In this document: piece after piece, positions 1-12,221 of the stretch
How the letters are laid out: each line of letters opens with the position of its first letter
Numbering within the stretch: the first letter of the stretch is position 1
DNA from: Turnera subulata
Taxonomy: Eukaryota > Streptophyta > Magnoliopsida > Malpighiales > Passifloraceae
Length of the DNA stretch: 64,000 nucleotides
Assembly (NCBI GenBank): GCA_028386065.3
Contig: JAKUCV010001313.1
Coordinates: 160,244-224,243, forward strand
Reading direction: 5' to 3'
Translations under genes and position numbers: made by a program
The notes under the pieces: model-generated
Databases searched by the model: none
Seen by the model: only the letters and a program-made list of their open reading frames with translations
What the model was told of the DNA's origin: nothing

Positions 1-284
1 TATAATTCATATAAATCCACACGTACATGTGTTCAAAACCCTGGTATCAATGTGTTTATTATTCAACCAGAATTCAATCGTTGTGCACACTTTGTGATTC
101 ATCTGAGAATATTACTGTTGTTTCTTTGTTCTTTATCTTTTACCAACAATTGTGACCCTCGCTTTCAGTTTCAGTTTCCCTCTTTTCTTTTAAGATGAGT
201 TTGTGTTGAATGCTTTTGTAATCAGCTACAATTTATTCTTGATCATGCAAGTTGCCACTTCACTTAGAGAAGTTTTCCATGCAG

Positions 285-1939
285 ATTTCTGCTCAAAATT
301 TGAAAATGAAAAGGCTTCGCGGTTATGAGATAAAGGTAATTAAAGTTTCTGTATATAGGTAGTTCTGCTGCTATTGCGTTTCTTGGTGGTTCTCTACTTT
401 TGCACTTAAAAAGGAGATAATTGCAGTTTTATTCTCATCTTTTATTCTTGTTTTGCAGGCTAAGCATTGGGATTCCTTCTATAAATTCTACAGGAACACC
501 ACTGACAACAAGTTTGATCCATATCCTCAACCCTTTTCTGCTTCAATAAAGTTTTATGTCACTTCATCAATTAGAAACTATAAGTTTCAGTGCATGGCAA
601 CACCAAAAGAATTTTAATTAAGATGCTTGAAGTTATTGGCTGTAAATTTTGCTTTTGTCATCGTAGGTGGGGCAGTGCATATCTCACAAGAGATTTCTTT
701 CACATCATGGGAGCAAAAATGGGAGACCAGGTATTACTTGTGACTGCTGAAGAAGGGGATGAACTCGTTGCAGGAGCCCTTAATCTTGTTGGTGGAGATA
801 CTCTGTTTGGACGTCTATGGGGATGTCGCCCAGATGTTTATTATCCAAATTTGCATTTTGAAGCATGTTATTACCAGGTTCGAACAGATCATGTATCAGC
901 ATTTTCTCTGTGTTCCTTTGTACGGATGGTAAAGAAAACTTGCATCATCATATCCATGCTTGCCATGCATGTTAAATGATAAACTATGAAGTCTCACCAC
1001 AGACCATGCTCTGCAACTTTGGTGGTTCTTGGGATTTTGCTTTTGACCAAGATGTAGATTACATGATATGTTGTTTACTGCTTCCTGATCTGGGCCTTCT
1101 TGTAAGATCCAGAAGCTTCTATCATGCTCGGGAAGGTTCCTATCCCTCATTGGCATGGGAGGCCCAAGCTTGCTAGTATAGTTGGCAAACGTTTGCGGAA
1201 ACCATACTGCATGATCTTCTATTGAGGCATTTTCTTCATGTGCAGGCTATAGAAGCAGCCATTGAGCTTAGTCTAAATACGGTAGAGGCAGGAGCTCAGG
1301 GCGAGCATAAAATTCAGCGCGGTTATCTGCCTGTGAAAACTTACAGCTGTCATTACCTCATTGATGAAGGTTTCAGGAAAGCTATACAGGCATTTCTTGT
1401 GCAAGAGACAGATCAGGTATAGCGCCACTGCTTGTTTTCCCTATTGTTTCTCATCGTGTTTCAAAGTTCTCTAAAGTAAACTTGTAGCAAGGTTAAAATA
1501 GGAGTATGACCATCTCTCTATTACAAAGTAACATGTTCTGCTGAACCGCTGCCTTGTGTTAGCACGTGACGATAGCGATTCAGCACGTAGTATATTAATC
1601 CAGAGGATGCTGGATTTTGAGTCCAGATTTTCATCGTTGATTTATAGATCTTTTTGTCCGAAAGGAGAATGATAAACGGAAAAAAAGGGAAAACCAGGAC
1701 CAAGTTGCATATAATACCTTTTCTATTCTTTGTTGTTTAGCATTGAAACAATGGTTCGGTCATTGGCCGTGCTGGGTGCATGTGCAAAGTTTATACCGAT
1801 CATGCACCGTCATGCTTTGCATGATTACGTTTGCTGGTGTCAACTGATATGGTTCTTTTTCTTGTTGTTGCAGGTTGAGCTTGTGATGAAATTATGGGGA
1901 GATTCTGGTCCCTTTAAGGAGGGTATAGTAATAGAATAG
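285..1939 (+). CDS. DUF482 / GNAT-like N-acyltransferase family protein, 3' part only
   Basis: This is the C-terminal part of a plant homologue of the bacterial COG3146/DUF482 family, which has a FemAB/GNAT-like fold. Its substrate is not established. Exons are 285-335, 459-511, 667-877, 1246-1416 and 1874-1939. All junctions are GT/AG and keep one frame. Family hallmarks are visible in order: KHWDSFYKFYRNT, then KWGSAYLTRDFF with its Lys codon split across the intron at 512-666, then VAGALNLVGGDTLFGR, YYPNLHFEACYYQAIE, VEAGAQGEHK and RGYLPVKTYS. The protein ends a few residues after a GPFKEG segment, which matches the usual family end. The N-terminal half lies beyond the left edge; bases 1-284 look like intron. 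An alternative 3' end is described separately. Family assignment is firm; biochemical function is unknown. Confidence 0.82.
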
Positions 1940-2005
1940 AAAGTACATGCCATTGATTTTTACTGTTTGGATAAATGATCAGCAACCATATTTGGCCATT
2001 TCTAG

Positions 2006-2176
2006 AATGTTCGTGTAAATATTCGATCAACCAACGGTGTTTGTGATCTCAAAGAAAAGAAAAAATTTGATTCCGTCCATAAAATGTATGGTTATGGGAG
2101 AGAACAAATGCTGTCAAATCTTATGGGAGCTCAGGAAGGAGACATATTGTTGGTTGAATCTGAACCTCAAAAATAA
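2006..2176 (+). other. Possible alternative terminal exon or gene fragment downstream of the DUF482 stop
   Basis: A 57-codon open stretch begins right after a good acceptor (TTTCTAG, ending at 2005) and ends with TAA at 2174-2176. It reads N-V-R-V-N-I-R-S and finishes GAQEGDILLVESEPQK, with protein-like composition. An in-phase GTAATAG donor lies at 1928, nine bases before the annotated stop codon. Splicing 1928-2005 would replace the last three residues with these 56. I do not recognise the peptide. It may be a genuine isoform exon or a relic. Confidence 0.35.
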
Positions 2177-2535
2177 TACTATGTACTAGTACTAGACTAG
2201 CAAGTATATATCAGTGCCATGTAGACTTTCGAATTAAAAGAAAAAGAATAAAACATCAAGCTCTTTTTTGGCGGCGACAACGCACAAGAAGTAAATAATG
2301 CGTATAAATAAATAATCCAATCTTCTATTAAAATGTATAATTCGAAAACCAGTCTGATGCAGCATTTTGCAAATCGTACACACACAAGAAACATGTGCTT
2401 TTGGCCTAGATTTGTGGTACATTACTACATTGTACACCCACTATGGCCTTCTCTCTAAAGTTTGACAATGGCACAAAAAAAAATACAGTCAATAAAATGG
2501 CAGAGTAGAGCAGAGCCTCAGTCTGCGTCTCCACC

Positions 2536-5500
2536 CTACTTGTGGGGTTTGATATGTGGGTAAAGTCCCAATATGTGCTCCGGCACAAAATCATGCCGTG
2601 TAAGAATCCCAACAATTGGAGGCCTCTGCAAAGGCAAAATGGAATGAGTAAAAGATGATAATAGTGTAGTGTCAATTCCGAGAAAAGAAAAGATGTTAAA
2701 AGTGTCTCCTGCTGCACACACAATGTACAAGCATTGGAAAATTGAGTCTTACCCCTGGCGTCTTGGGCACAACGCACAAGTGTCTGAGGCCAAGCTCTCG
2801 GAAGAGAACAGCAGCTTTAGCCAGAGACATGGTTTCGACAACTGTGTAGGGAGAGGTGTTAGTTATGGGATGGAGATCCACATACATCTCCATCTCCTCC
2901 TTTGTGAATTCCAGATCTTCAAGCTTGATCCCCTTGCCAGATCCTGCCTTCGCAAAATCATGAGCCTTGAACCCCCTCATGATGTCCGATCCAGTCGTCA
3001 CCCTCTGTTTTGTAAACTTCTTTCCTTTCAGCAATACCAGCAGATGAGACCTCAAAGCCAGCCCACACAACTCCGGAGCATCCGTGTAAGGTGGTTCATC
3101 AATCACAGGAAATCCATTATGCCCTGTTCTTCTCAGAACTTGCACTATATTTTCTACTTTTTCAACCCCAGAAAATGTAAATAAGGGTCCTGAAACAACA
3201 TCACTTGCAACTAAGTGCCTCATGTATGGTTCTGCATGGGCTTCCATGTAAGGCAATCCTTTCATTTTCACTATCTGATCATAGACACCTTTGTTGAAGC
3301 TATCAGCCACTGTTTTTGAAATAAGAAGAACCAGCATCATCAAAGGGAGCATCAGTAGATCGTTTGTAAGCTCAAGAAGTATGACACAGAGAGAAACCGT
3401 CATTCTCATGGTTCCACCGAGGAAGGAGGCAGCTCCAAGGAGAGCAAAGAGACCCACGTCAAGACTGGAGAGAGAACCAAGCAGGTTTCCAACAAGACGA
3501 CCGTAAGAAGCACCAGCTAGGATTACCGGGATAAAAAGCCCAGATGGAACAGCAATGCCATAGGTGATGATCCCAAGGATGTATATAGCAAAAAAGAAAA
3601 CTAGGAGTGTGGAGATATGAAATCGTTTTTCACTGCCAGCGGTCAGGAGGTTACGGATGGCATCATCATTAGTGTTGAAGAAGAGGGAAGCAAGGTCATT
3701 GTACTGGCCTGGCGGGCATTGGAAGTTTTTATAATTTCCAGAACGACCAGCAGTAGGACATTGCTCTGCCAGGTGAGGAGGACAGGGAGTGCATGATGAA
3801 AGCCATGGAAGGCCATAAGAGCAACATGATGTCAAAAGAGAAAGAGTGATCACAAGAAGAACCTTAAATGCAGGACCTTTCCTGAAATGGAATTAAAAAA
3901 CCCACCATTAGAAGTGAAAAATTTTGCATATTCGTATATATCCACTCATACTAACGTTCTAGTTACAACTTGAGAAGCTAAATGTAACATATTAGATATG
4001 AAGGTTTTATCAGGACAGGCCAAGATTTGGAAAGACAAAGCACAAAAATAGTTGGTAATGTTTTTAAAGTAAAAAGACATTTATTTAGAATTAGAGAAAA
4101 GTGAAAATGATATCACATTTCAACAGAATGTTTGTGATGGAAAAATATGCATCCAAATCATATACACAGTCTTTACAAAACAGTTATATGAAAACTTCCC
4201 GAAATTAGCAAACGTTGATAGTTTTCTTTCAAACTTTTGAATCATTATTTGAAAAGATAACCAAAGGTCTGAATTGTGAAATTCTCATGAATATGAAGAG
4301 ACTTCTTTAGGCTTACTCATTGATGATGCTGTAGGTGCGAAGGACTTTGTCAACCAAAAAATTGTACAGGCTTCCCAAGACACCTCCAAGCACTCCAAGG
4401 ATTATAACTGCTATTAGATCTGCAGTGCTGTAAGTTGCGTTTTCTGAATTGACATCAAACATAATCAGACCTCCCTCACCAAATAGCCCACACTGTCCAG
4501 TGCGGCAAAATTCCACAAAACCCCTTAAAACCACTGCTACAACAGCAGTTGTGAAGAAAGTCCTCCAAAGAAGTGCACTCCTCCACCTGAATCATATGAC
4601 AAAAGAGTCAATTCATGTTGACAAACAAATTGAAGAAAGTTACCATCAAAATAATTGAAAACAAATTTCACCATCATATAGCAGTGAATTACTAAGTTGA
4701 TCCAGTAATTATTCCATGAGAAAATTGCCAACTGCCTGTCAAATACTGAAACACTAATCCTTTGTCTCATTAAACATCCAGGATCGAATTTGAAGGTATA
4801 GCATGTCAAACATATGGGTTGATATACCAGACATGCTCAATTAAACAATGTTTAGATAGCTGATATAACAATTTAAAAGTTTCTTGAAAAAATGCAAAAA
4901 CAACCAGGAGGGGTTCAGAGTTTTGAGGTGCTAGGTGGGTGCTAAGTTGAGTGACAGAGAAGATAGATACCATGAAGCAGCTTCCTCGAGGGCGAAGAGA
5001 ACTCCACCAACAGGGGCACGAAAGGCAGCAGCTACACCAGCTGCAGCACCACAAGTTATCAAATCCCTCCGGTCCCTATCATTTTTGAAATACCGCAGCC
5101 ATCTCCAAGTCAAATGGTACTTGCGAGAACCACCCTGTCCAAGTAAGTTGGCTATGCAGGCACCAGTGTGTACCATAGGTCCTTCCTTTCCAACAACAAA
5201 TCCAGCAGCAACTCCAAAAATGGAACCAAATATCTAACAAGTTATGAAAAACAAGTGAAGTTAATCCCAAACTCAGCTGTATTGCGTAGATACTTTGGAA
5301 AAAAATGAACTCCCTAAAGTGCAGCGTAAATCAGCAAAGGCCCGTATAGAAATACATTTGTTATCTCTCCAAGCTGCATAGTGAAGCAGTAGAAAATAAT
5401 CTCTAAGAGTAGTCTCTCTAGTTATATAGGATATGATAACTTTTCAGGAAATTATGGTGTTTAATATGCTTCGAAGAAGCAGACTCTTGCTACGAATGAA

Positions 5501-7238
5501 TTGCTCTAGAAACCAAGGAGTTTAAGGAACAGTCCAGTCAATCAATAGCGAAAATTGGCAGTAAGGCAAATATGTACGCTTTTAGGTAGAAATAGAGAGA
5601 GGAATTGGGACTGTTGGGGGATCACCTTAACGAAAAGGGTAGCTGGGGCCAAAATTGAAGGAGCATCTACACCGTTGAGGTATGCTTTGACTTCTGGTAT
5701 GCCAGACCCTGCTGCAGCTGGGGCAACATAAGCACAGAGGGCTGCAGCAGCAAAGGCCAAAATCATGTTGGAGCCAGCATAAGTTGCGAATGCTGTGTAA
5801 TATCTGCACTGGAATAAGAATTATTCAATAGTTACTCCAATGTGTCAGGGCTGATTGCCAGAGAATTCAGAAAGTGTAGAAGTTTCCATGGCGCAATTTA
5901 TTTCCTATTATCTCCACTTATTGTCTAGATGTATCGACAAATCCTACCATGAGCCTACTCTCTGGTGACGACGGCGGTCCAAGAACTCATGCCAGCCCCT
6001 GCTGTAGGAAAGTATCTTTGAACTAGGGAAACTTAACACTTTAGTTTGTGAATCCAAACAGATACAGGCGGATCAGAAGCAAATACCCTCTAGCATGTAA
6101 TGGCATGCAGCAGACAAGAATGGATGCAAAAAAAACTCGGACAGTTTAAGGGAGGCGATGTTTACACTCACTTATTCTGGAGCATGAGATTGTTGGTCAC
6201 CAAAAGTTTGAAGCCGGCTATGTTCTCAACAGCAATGTTGTTGAAAAATCCCACGAGGCCAGTAAGTAAGCCAATGAGGAGAGCAAGTGTCCATTTGAGG
6301 AAAACATACTGAAATATCTCAACCTTCTTTCTGGACCTCCAATCTTGCTTGAAAAGTTCATTCTCAACAATCCTAGGAAATGCATAATTAGTTACAGGTG
6401 AGGAAAAAAGCAGGGAACAGATAATGGTCAACTTATACTAGAATAACTCAACAGGGTTTTGAAAATCTCGATAAGATGGGGAATGCATAATCATAGCTGC
6501 ATATGCAGAATCATACATAAGTATAACAGGGTTTGAAAATTGATAACATGGGGAAATGTTTTACTACTACCCGGGTGATGATGAGATCCAGCATCTGGAG
6601 ATTAACATTTAAAGTGGAGAAAAAACACATGAAAGATGGGATGCAACGGAATCCAGCACCAACAAAAAAGAAACTGGAAAAAATATGAGGAAAAGGAGAA
6701 TCATAGTAGGATGCAATCAGGGTAATCCCCAGAATCTCTGGTCGCATATTATTATTATATGACAAGATTAAAATCATGGAAAGTGTAGAACTTCATGTTT
6801 AGCTCAAATAAAAGGAGGAAGCAAAGGCATGTATAAGGAGGAGGATAATAATAATAATAATGTAATGAAAAGCAATTTCAAGGCAATCAATCAAGCATGC
6901 TTTAAAAGAAGAAAAAGAATTCATCTTGGGGCCAGAAATGCAAGCATGCACCAGAAGAGAAGAGGGAAATAACATATAACAAAACATAAGAGGGAAGATG
7001 GAAGAGAAGGAGGCGATGTAAAAGAGAGAGAGAGAGGGGAGAGTGAATACTCATAATCAAGGCTCTCAATGGGGCAGACGTTGGCGCCAACAATGGCAAT
7101 CTGGGAAGTATTGTTTTTACGATTCCTGAGGAGGAGAGGCTCTCTAATCATCCCCTCTGATCCTTCTACCTCTATATCAACCTCCTCCTCCTCCTCCCCA
7201 CTCACCCTGTGATGATGATGATGATGATGATCCTCCAT
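2536..7238 (-). CDS. CLC-C: Chloride channel / anion transporter CLC-c
   Basis: This gene encodes a tonoplast-type CLC anion transporter of 772 residues (Arabidopsis CLC-c is about 780). Exons in transcript order are 7238-7051, 6372-6172, 5803-5626, 5233-4971, 4586-4317, 3881-2753 and 2625-2536, all GT/AG with phases that agree. The selectivity motif is GSGIPE at residues 162-167. Serine at the second position is the chloride-preferring form, against proline in nitrate-selective CLCa. The gating glutamate is in GKEGP (Glu206). The proton-path glutamate lies in the LEEAASWW segment (Glu272/273). The C-terminal cytosolic part holds two CBS-type regions and ends at a RPPIVGILTRHDF block. The N-terminus carries seven consecutive His residues from a GAT microsatellite, then an acidic run and the NRKNNTSQIAIVGAN block typical of CLC-c. 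Many other reading frames in the introns are noise. Confidence 0.95.
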
Positions 7239-7511
7239 CTTTTTTCTGTGTTTTTTTTCTTTTTTTTTTTGTGTGTGTCTTTCTTCTTCTTACTACAAAT
7301 ACAATACAAGTCTCTCTTTTCTTTTCTTTTCTCTCTCTTTTTCTCTATATATTATATACAAGTACTATTATTTATATAGATATATCTGGAAGATTACAAA
7401 ATTAAAGGGTCAATCAATCCCCTCAAATCAAAGGAATGTGAATCTCCCCCAACCCGTGTTGCTTTTCTTTGGAGGAGGAAAGGCAGGCGGGCAGGTGACG
7501 CTTGTGACTCA

Positions 7512-7687
7512 TCTCTCTCTCTCTCTCTCTCTGCCTCACACACACACTAATAAGTAATACCTACTACTACTTTTCATCTTTTTTTTGGCTTGATTTAATG
7601 ATCAAAACGGTATTATTATGTTATGCCGTTCATAGAGAGACTAATAAAGGAAACCCCCCACCCCCCCCCCCCCCCCCCAAAAAAAAA
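7512..7687. repeat. CT microsatellite and C/A homopolymer tract
   Basis: A run of about ten CT units sits at 7512-7532 in what is probably the CLC-c promoter. A nearly uninterrupted run of about 25 C (7654-7678, one A) is followed by nine A. Such tracts are unstable and error-prone in sequencing, so their true length is uncertain. Confidence 0.85.
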
Positions 7688-8032
7688 CATAGAGACAAAA
7701 CCGGAAGAAGGGAACTAAATATGTGATGTCCGGATAATGGAACTAATCCATCCCATCCCATGAGTCCCTTCTTCCTCATTCATCTTTTTTTTAAAAAAAA
7801 AAAAAGAGATTTAATAGGTGGTGAATAATTGATTCCAAGATTAGAGAATAAAAAAGGTTAAAATTTTCTAAAAATTTTACAAATAGGGAAGAAGATCATA
7901 AAGTAGAAACAATATTCCCAATAAGTAAATATATCATTTTTTCTTGTATTTTTCTTTGACACGTCTTCCTCCTATTTGTTGCTTTGTAAGTACAAAGAAA
8001 AATCAAAAGTCCCAAGCCATTGCTGCCATGTG

Positions 8033-8352
8033 TTGGGGTAGCGGGACCCACCAACTTAAAGCCCTATCTTCTTCCTTTTTTTTTTTTTTTTTGTTTTTGA
8101 TGAATGAATATTATTGTTACTACTAAAGTGCTAATTTAGGTTAGGGTTTACATGTACCCCCCAAAAAAAAAAAGCAAGGGTTTACGTTTGGAAAACAACT
8201 TTTGGTACTAAGAAGCATTTCCCTTTTCTTTGTTTTTTTCTGACGTAGGGGGGGAGGGGCCACATATCTAAATTTGGGGACGTGGGATCCACCAACTTAA
8301 AACCCCCAATTACTACTAGTTTATGTAAAAGGTTTACGTTTGGAAAACAACC
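8033..8352. repeat. Degenerate tandem duplication
   Basis: Two ordered blocks recur about 150-240 bp apart. GGGACCCACCAACTTAAA near 8042 matches GGGATCCACCAACTTAAA near 8284. GTTTACGTTTGGAAAACAAC occurs near 8181 and again near 8332. The same order in both places suggests an old local duplication. No coding capacity is visible. Confidence 0.6.
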
Positions 8353-8764
8353 ACGATATTCATTTTATATAATAATAATAATAATATTTTCATATGCTTT
8401 CCGCAAACAAACAAACAAAAAAAAGAATACAGTACTATATAATATTTCACGATCCACCACAGTAGGCGGTAAGAGGTTGTGATTTGGATTTGATGTGTCT
8501 AATAACAAATTAATTATCAAATCATTAGTCAAATACTACTACCACTAATGGAGGAGGCCAGGATGGTAAGATACGCAATCAAGTTAACAAACCCAGACTG
8601 AATAATTAAAAAAAAAAATAAAAAAAAAGGGATCGCCATTTATATATTTTGTCTGGGATAAAAAAAAAAGTTATATATTTTGTCGGCTGTCTTAGCTAAG
8701 TACATATGCCTAGAATAAATGAATGCAAAGGGGGCAGACATTGTTAATGGTATTATTATTGCGT

Positions 8765-8778
8765 AGAAGAAGAAGAAG

Positions 8779-8808
<30 letters not shown>
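8765..8808. repeat. (GAA)n microsatellite
   Basis: About fourteen uninterrupted GAA/AAG units in intergenic DNA. On the minus strand this reads as poly-Phe, an artefact of the repeat. Confidence 0.95.
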
Positions 8809-8809
<1 letters not shown>

Positions 8810-11337
8810 CACATGTTACATGTATTATGTACATACAGTACATAACCCCATCTGTCCGGTGAAGGTCACATCTCTCTCTCTTATTTATTGCAACCCTTTT
8901 TTTTATTTTATATATAATCTATATTATTATTTTTAGAATTCGTCACATTGCGACTCCACCACAACAAAAGTCTGGTTTTCACAGCTTCACAAATAGTGTT
9001 GTTATACATTGCTAGTTTCGTGTTGTGTTATACTTATGCCACCACCATTTTGTGATGATAATGGAGTTTTCTTTTATTAGCCTCGTGGTGGGTGATGCCA
9101 GAATTTCTGGCCATTTTTCTTTTAATTAATGGTCAATGTAGCCTGACTAAGCTGCCGATCACACCTACACCCACCGGCTTTTACCACCAAGATTATGGTT
9201 CATATTTCATAGATGACCCGTGATTAATGAAGTGTATGGTCACATCACATCACATACATACATGTATGAAGGAAAAAAAAATATATATAGTCAATAGATA
9301 ATAAAATAACTACAACTGTTATTTTATGTGTTCATAAGTTAATTTCTAGTAATTCTTGAAAGTCTTCCAAGGACAAAATTAACCGCCAATGATGAGGTAC
9401 ACACAACCATAAATCTATATCCCAACTAATTCTACATATTTAATTTCCTATATATATTTATATACACATTATTAAAAGAAGAAGGATAATTAAGAGTCAG
9501 CTACAATAGTAGGATAGAAAAGTATACTATGTTTCCATGACCGACCACTGTATTATCTTTTTGCGCATTAATAATAATCGCGATTAGTATAAAAAAAAGA
9601 TACAATACTAGAAAAAAAAGAGAGTATGATCTTCACCACAAATTCGATCCCTACTGACAGAAGAGAAATGTGACCGCAAATTTCCTCAACCAATGGTATC
9701 CTAACATTTTTAAGCTTTTTTTTGTTTTTTTTCTTTTTCATTCTAATATGGAATGAAACTCGACTGGCTAGGCTAGGGCCTGCGAATATAATACCATACG
9801 TATGCAATATATTGACGTTAACATATAGCCCCCACACCCACTACTAACAGTAACATATGCTGGTGGTTTGGGCGGTGCCCTAATTAACACCACAGTGGTG
9901 ACACGTACGGCTGCCTAAGCATCGTATTAATCATTTTATTATTATCTACATCTACATATAAATAAATAGATAGAGACCACAAAATTAATTAAGATTTTAC
10001 CTATAACAATTGTTGTTGTTTTCTTTTTTTTTTTTTTGGTGAAAAGAGATACCGTATTAGAGATCTAATCAGGGGCACAGTACCTTTCCCTCTCCTCCAC
10101 AACGATTTTAATTAGTACGTTTTAAGATTTTTTTTTGTTAAAACAAAAAAGAGGTGCAAAACTGATTACTTTTGCTTTGTAGTGTGATAACCGCGCGACA
10201 CTAGTCTGAATTGTTTGAACTAATTTTTGAAAAGTAATTATTTATCTGCTACAAAATAGATGGTTATTGAATTTGTTGCACTCGATCATTGTTAATATAA
10301 GGTCGGTAATGCATTGCTCACCATCCTTATATTGTATATACATATATTAACAATCCATCCCCGTCATGAAAATTGGTAGTCAATATAATATATAGTATTA
10401 ATTACCCCTTCAAAACGTCCATTGGCCATCTTTAAATTAGAGCTATTTTTTTTGTTATTATCTCTTCAATATCTAAATGTGTATATGTACATATATTCCA
10501 ATTTATACATAATATTAGGATCGCTATCTATCTTGGTTTGGTTACTTACTAACTACTCGGCCATTTCCTTCTTGGAAGAGTCTATCTTTAGCGTACACAC
10601 AAGTGAAACGAAGACTTTTCTTTTTGTTTTGTTTTTTTTTTTTGTGCGGGTAATTAAAATGACAATCTGAATCTGTTGAAGAAGCATAGGATAATTTGAC
10701 CCAAATCCAAACCAGTACTTCCCAAAGCCCATCTTGACCTTGTTTCGTGGGTGGGCCCATAATATTATGATCAACTACTTTGGGCCAATGCCCCAAACTA
10801 CACCCACCCACCCACCCACCCACTCAGTGGGTTTGCCATTATTTGGAGGGGGGGTGGAAAAGACCCCACCAGCCAATTTATCATTTTCATTCTTCTTATC
10901 CATCCTGATGTGTAATTGCGATTGCAATGCTGGGGGGTGGGTGTTGTGTTGGAGAACCCCATTTGATCCTTAATAGGCAATTCCTAATTAATGAATGAAT
11001 CATTGACATGGATGGAAATGAATGAATACTAAGTGCAGACGCAGTGGTCCTTCACAAACTTAACCACATCTTTTATTGGTCGATCGGAAACTGGGATAGT
11101 ACTACATATATTAGTAACACTTTAAAAAACAGAGCTTACAACTCTACTACAAACTTAGGCATCCTTTGTCTTTTCAACAAGTTATACTACCACCACTTAC
11201 TACTCCCGCTTACTTACTTAGTAGACAGACGTACTCACTAGACTACTACTAGTAGTTTAAGTCATGTGAAACAGAAAATAAAACAACAGATTGTTTTTGG
11301 GATGAATTGAATGGAATGGACCAATCAGCTTCCTCAT

Positions 11338-11375
11338 ACAAACAAACAAACAAACAAACAAACAAACAAACAAAA
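11338..11375. repeat. (CAAA)n microsatellite
   Basis: Roughly nine tandem CAAA units upstream of the GT14 gene. Flanked by low-complexity sequence. Confidence 0.9.
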
Positions 11376-12184
11376 ACCCCTCAAGTAAAAAATAGACAAG
11401 AGACTTTTACTTATGGTATGATGATGATGATGTGTTTTTTTTGTTTTCAGTTTTGGGGGTTCGTTTTCGTCTCAATAACTCACAAGTGTACCAATCAGCT
11501 TCGGATTTTCCGCGTCGACCAAATCTTAGTCTTTTTCTATTTTATTTACTAGAGGAAAAAAAAAACACTTTTAACTCTCAAACTCCTCTTTTCTCTTTGT
11601 TCTTTTGTTGTTTTGGTCTTTTGTTCTTCTTCTGTTGGGAGTTTCTTCCTCCCAAAACCGGCTGTCTTTTTCAATCAAAATCATCAACCACACACCACCT
11701 CTCCCTCTCCCTGTCTCTTCTTTCTTCTCCTTCCTGCGCTGCGCTGCGCTGGGCTGGAATTCCAGTTAGTTACTTAGTTAGCTCTTGTTCATCATTACTG
11801 TCTCTATCTACCACCCTCGTGGGATTCAATCCTTCTTTCCTCCCTCCCTCGCGATCTAAACACCTCTTGTTGTTCAAAGTTTCATTCTTTAATGCCCTGA
11901 TTTCATCCATTTTTTGCTCCTGCTCCCTCCCTACATTCACCAAATCCCCTCTGCTTTTTTCTTCGCCTTCCCTTCTGTTCTGTCCACTTTTAAATCAATA
12001 TTAGAAACAACCTAACCTCTCTTACTAATCATTAGTAGCCTCAGTCTATCGGGGGCGTTAGTGAGTGCATTCACGGGTTACTATTTTTGGCCCTTCGATC
12101 TCATTCTTATTACCCTCATCCTGGGTACCAAAAGAAAAAAAAGGGTTTGTTCGCTGATCGGGGAGCTTTCCCTTTTGTTCATTA

Positions 12185-12193
12185 ATGAAGTGA
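12185..12193 (+). promoter_or_regulatory. Minimal upstream ORF in the GT14 leader
   Basis: The sequence ATGAAGTGA (Met-Lys-stop) lies 29 bases before the GT14 start codon and in a different frame. If the transcript includes it, as its closeness to the start implies, a two-codon uORF could reduce initiation at the main start. Transcript boundaries are not visible in DNA, so this is inference. Confidence 0.4.
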
Positions 12194-12221
12194 GGGGACG
12201 CCGAGGAGAAATCAGGGCTCG

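Larger units (their letters stand above)
7239..11600. other. Intergenic region between divergent CLC-c and GT14 genes, low complexity, no gene seen
   Basis: About 4.4 kb of AT-rich DNA separates the CLC-c start from the GT14 5' leader. It holds many homopolymers and simple repeats: CT near 7512-7532, poly-C/poly-A at 7654-7687, GAA at 8765-8808, CCCA at 10801-10823 and CAAA at 11338-11375. A degenerate internal duplication is listed separately. Open frames here are short, low-complexity and without recognisable domains. It must contain both promoters, but no single element stands out. Confidence 0.7.

Noticed and set aside
8640..8843. A minus-strand frame with a long poly-Phe run.
   Set aside because: This is the translation of the GAA microsatellite and has no coding signal.
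11432..12004. A 190-codon plus-strand frame before the GT14 gene.
   Set aside because: Ser/Leu/Phe-rich translation of CT-rich leader DNA with no family similarity.
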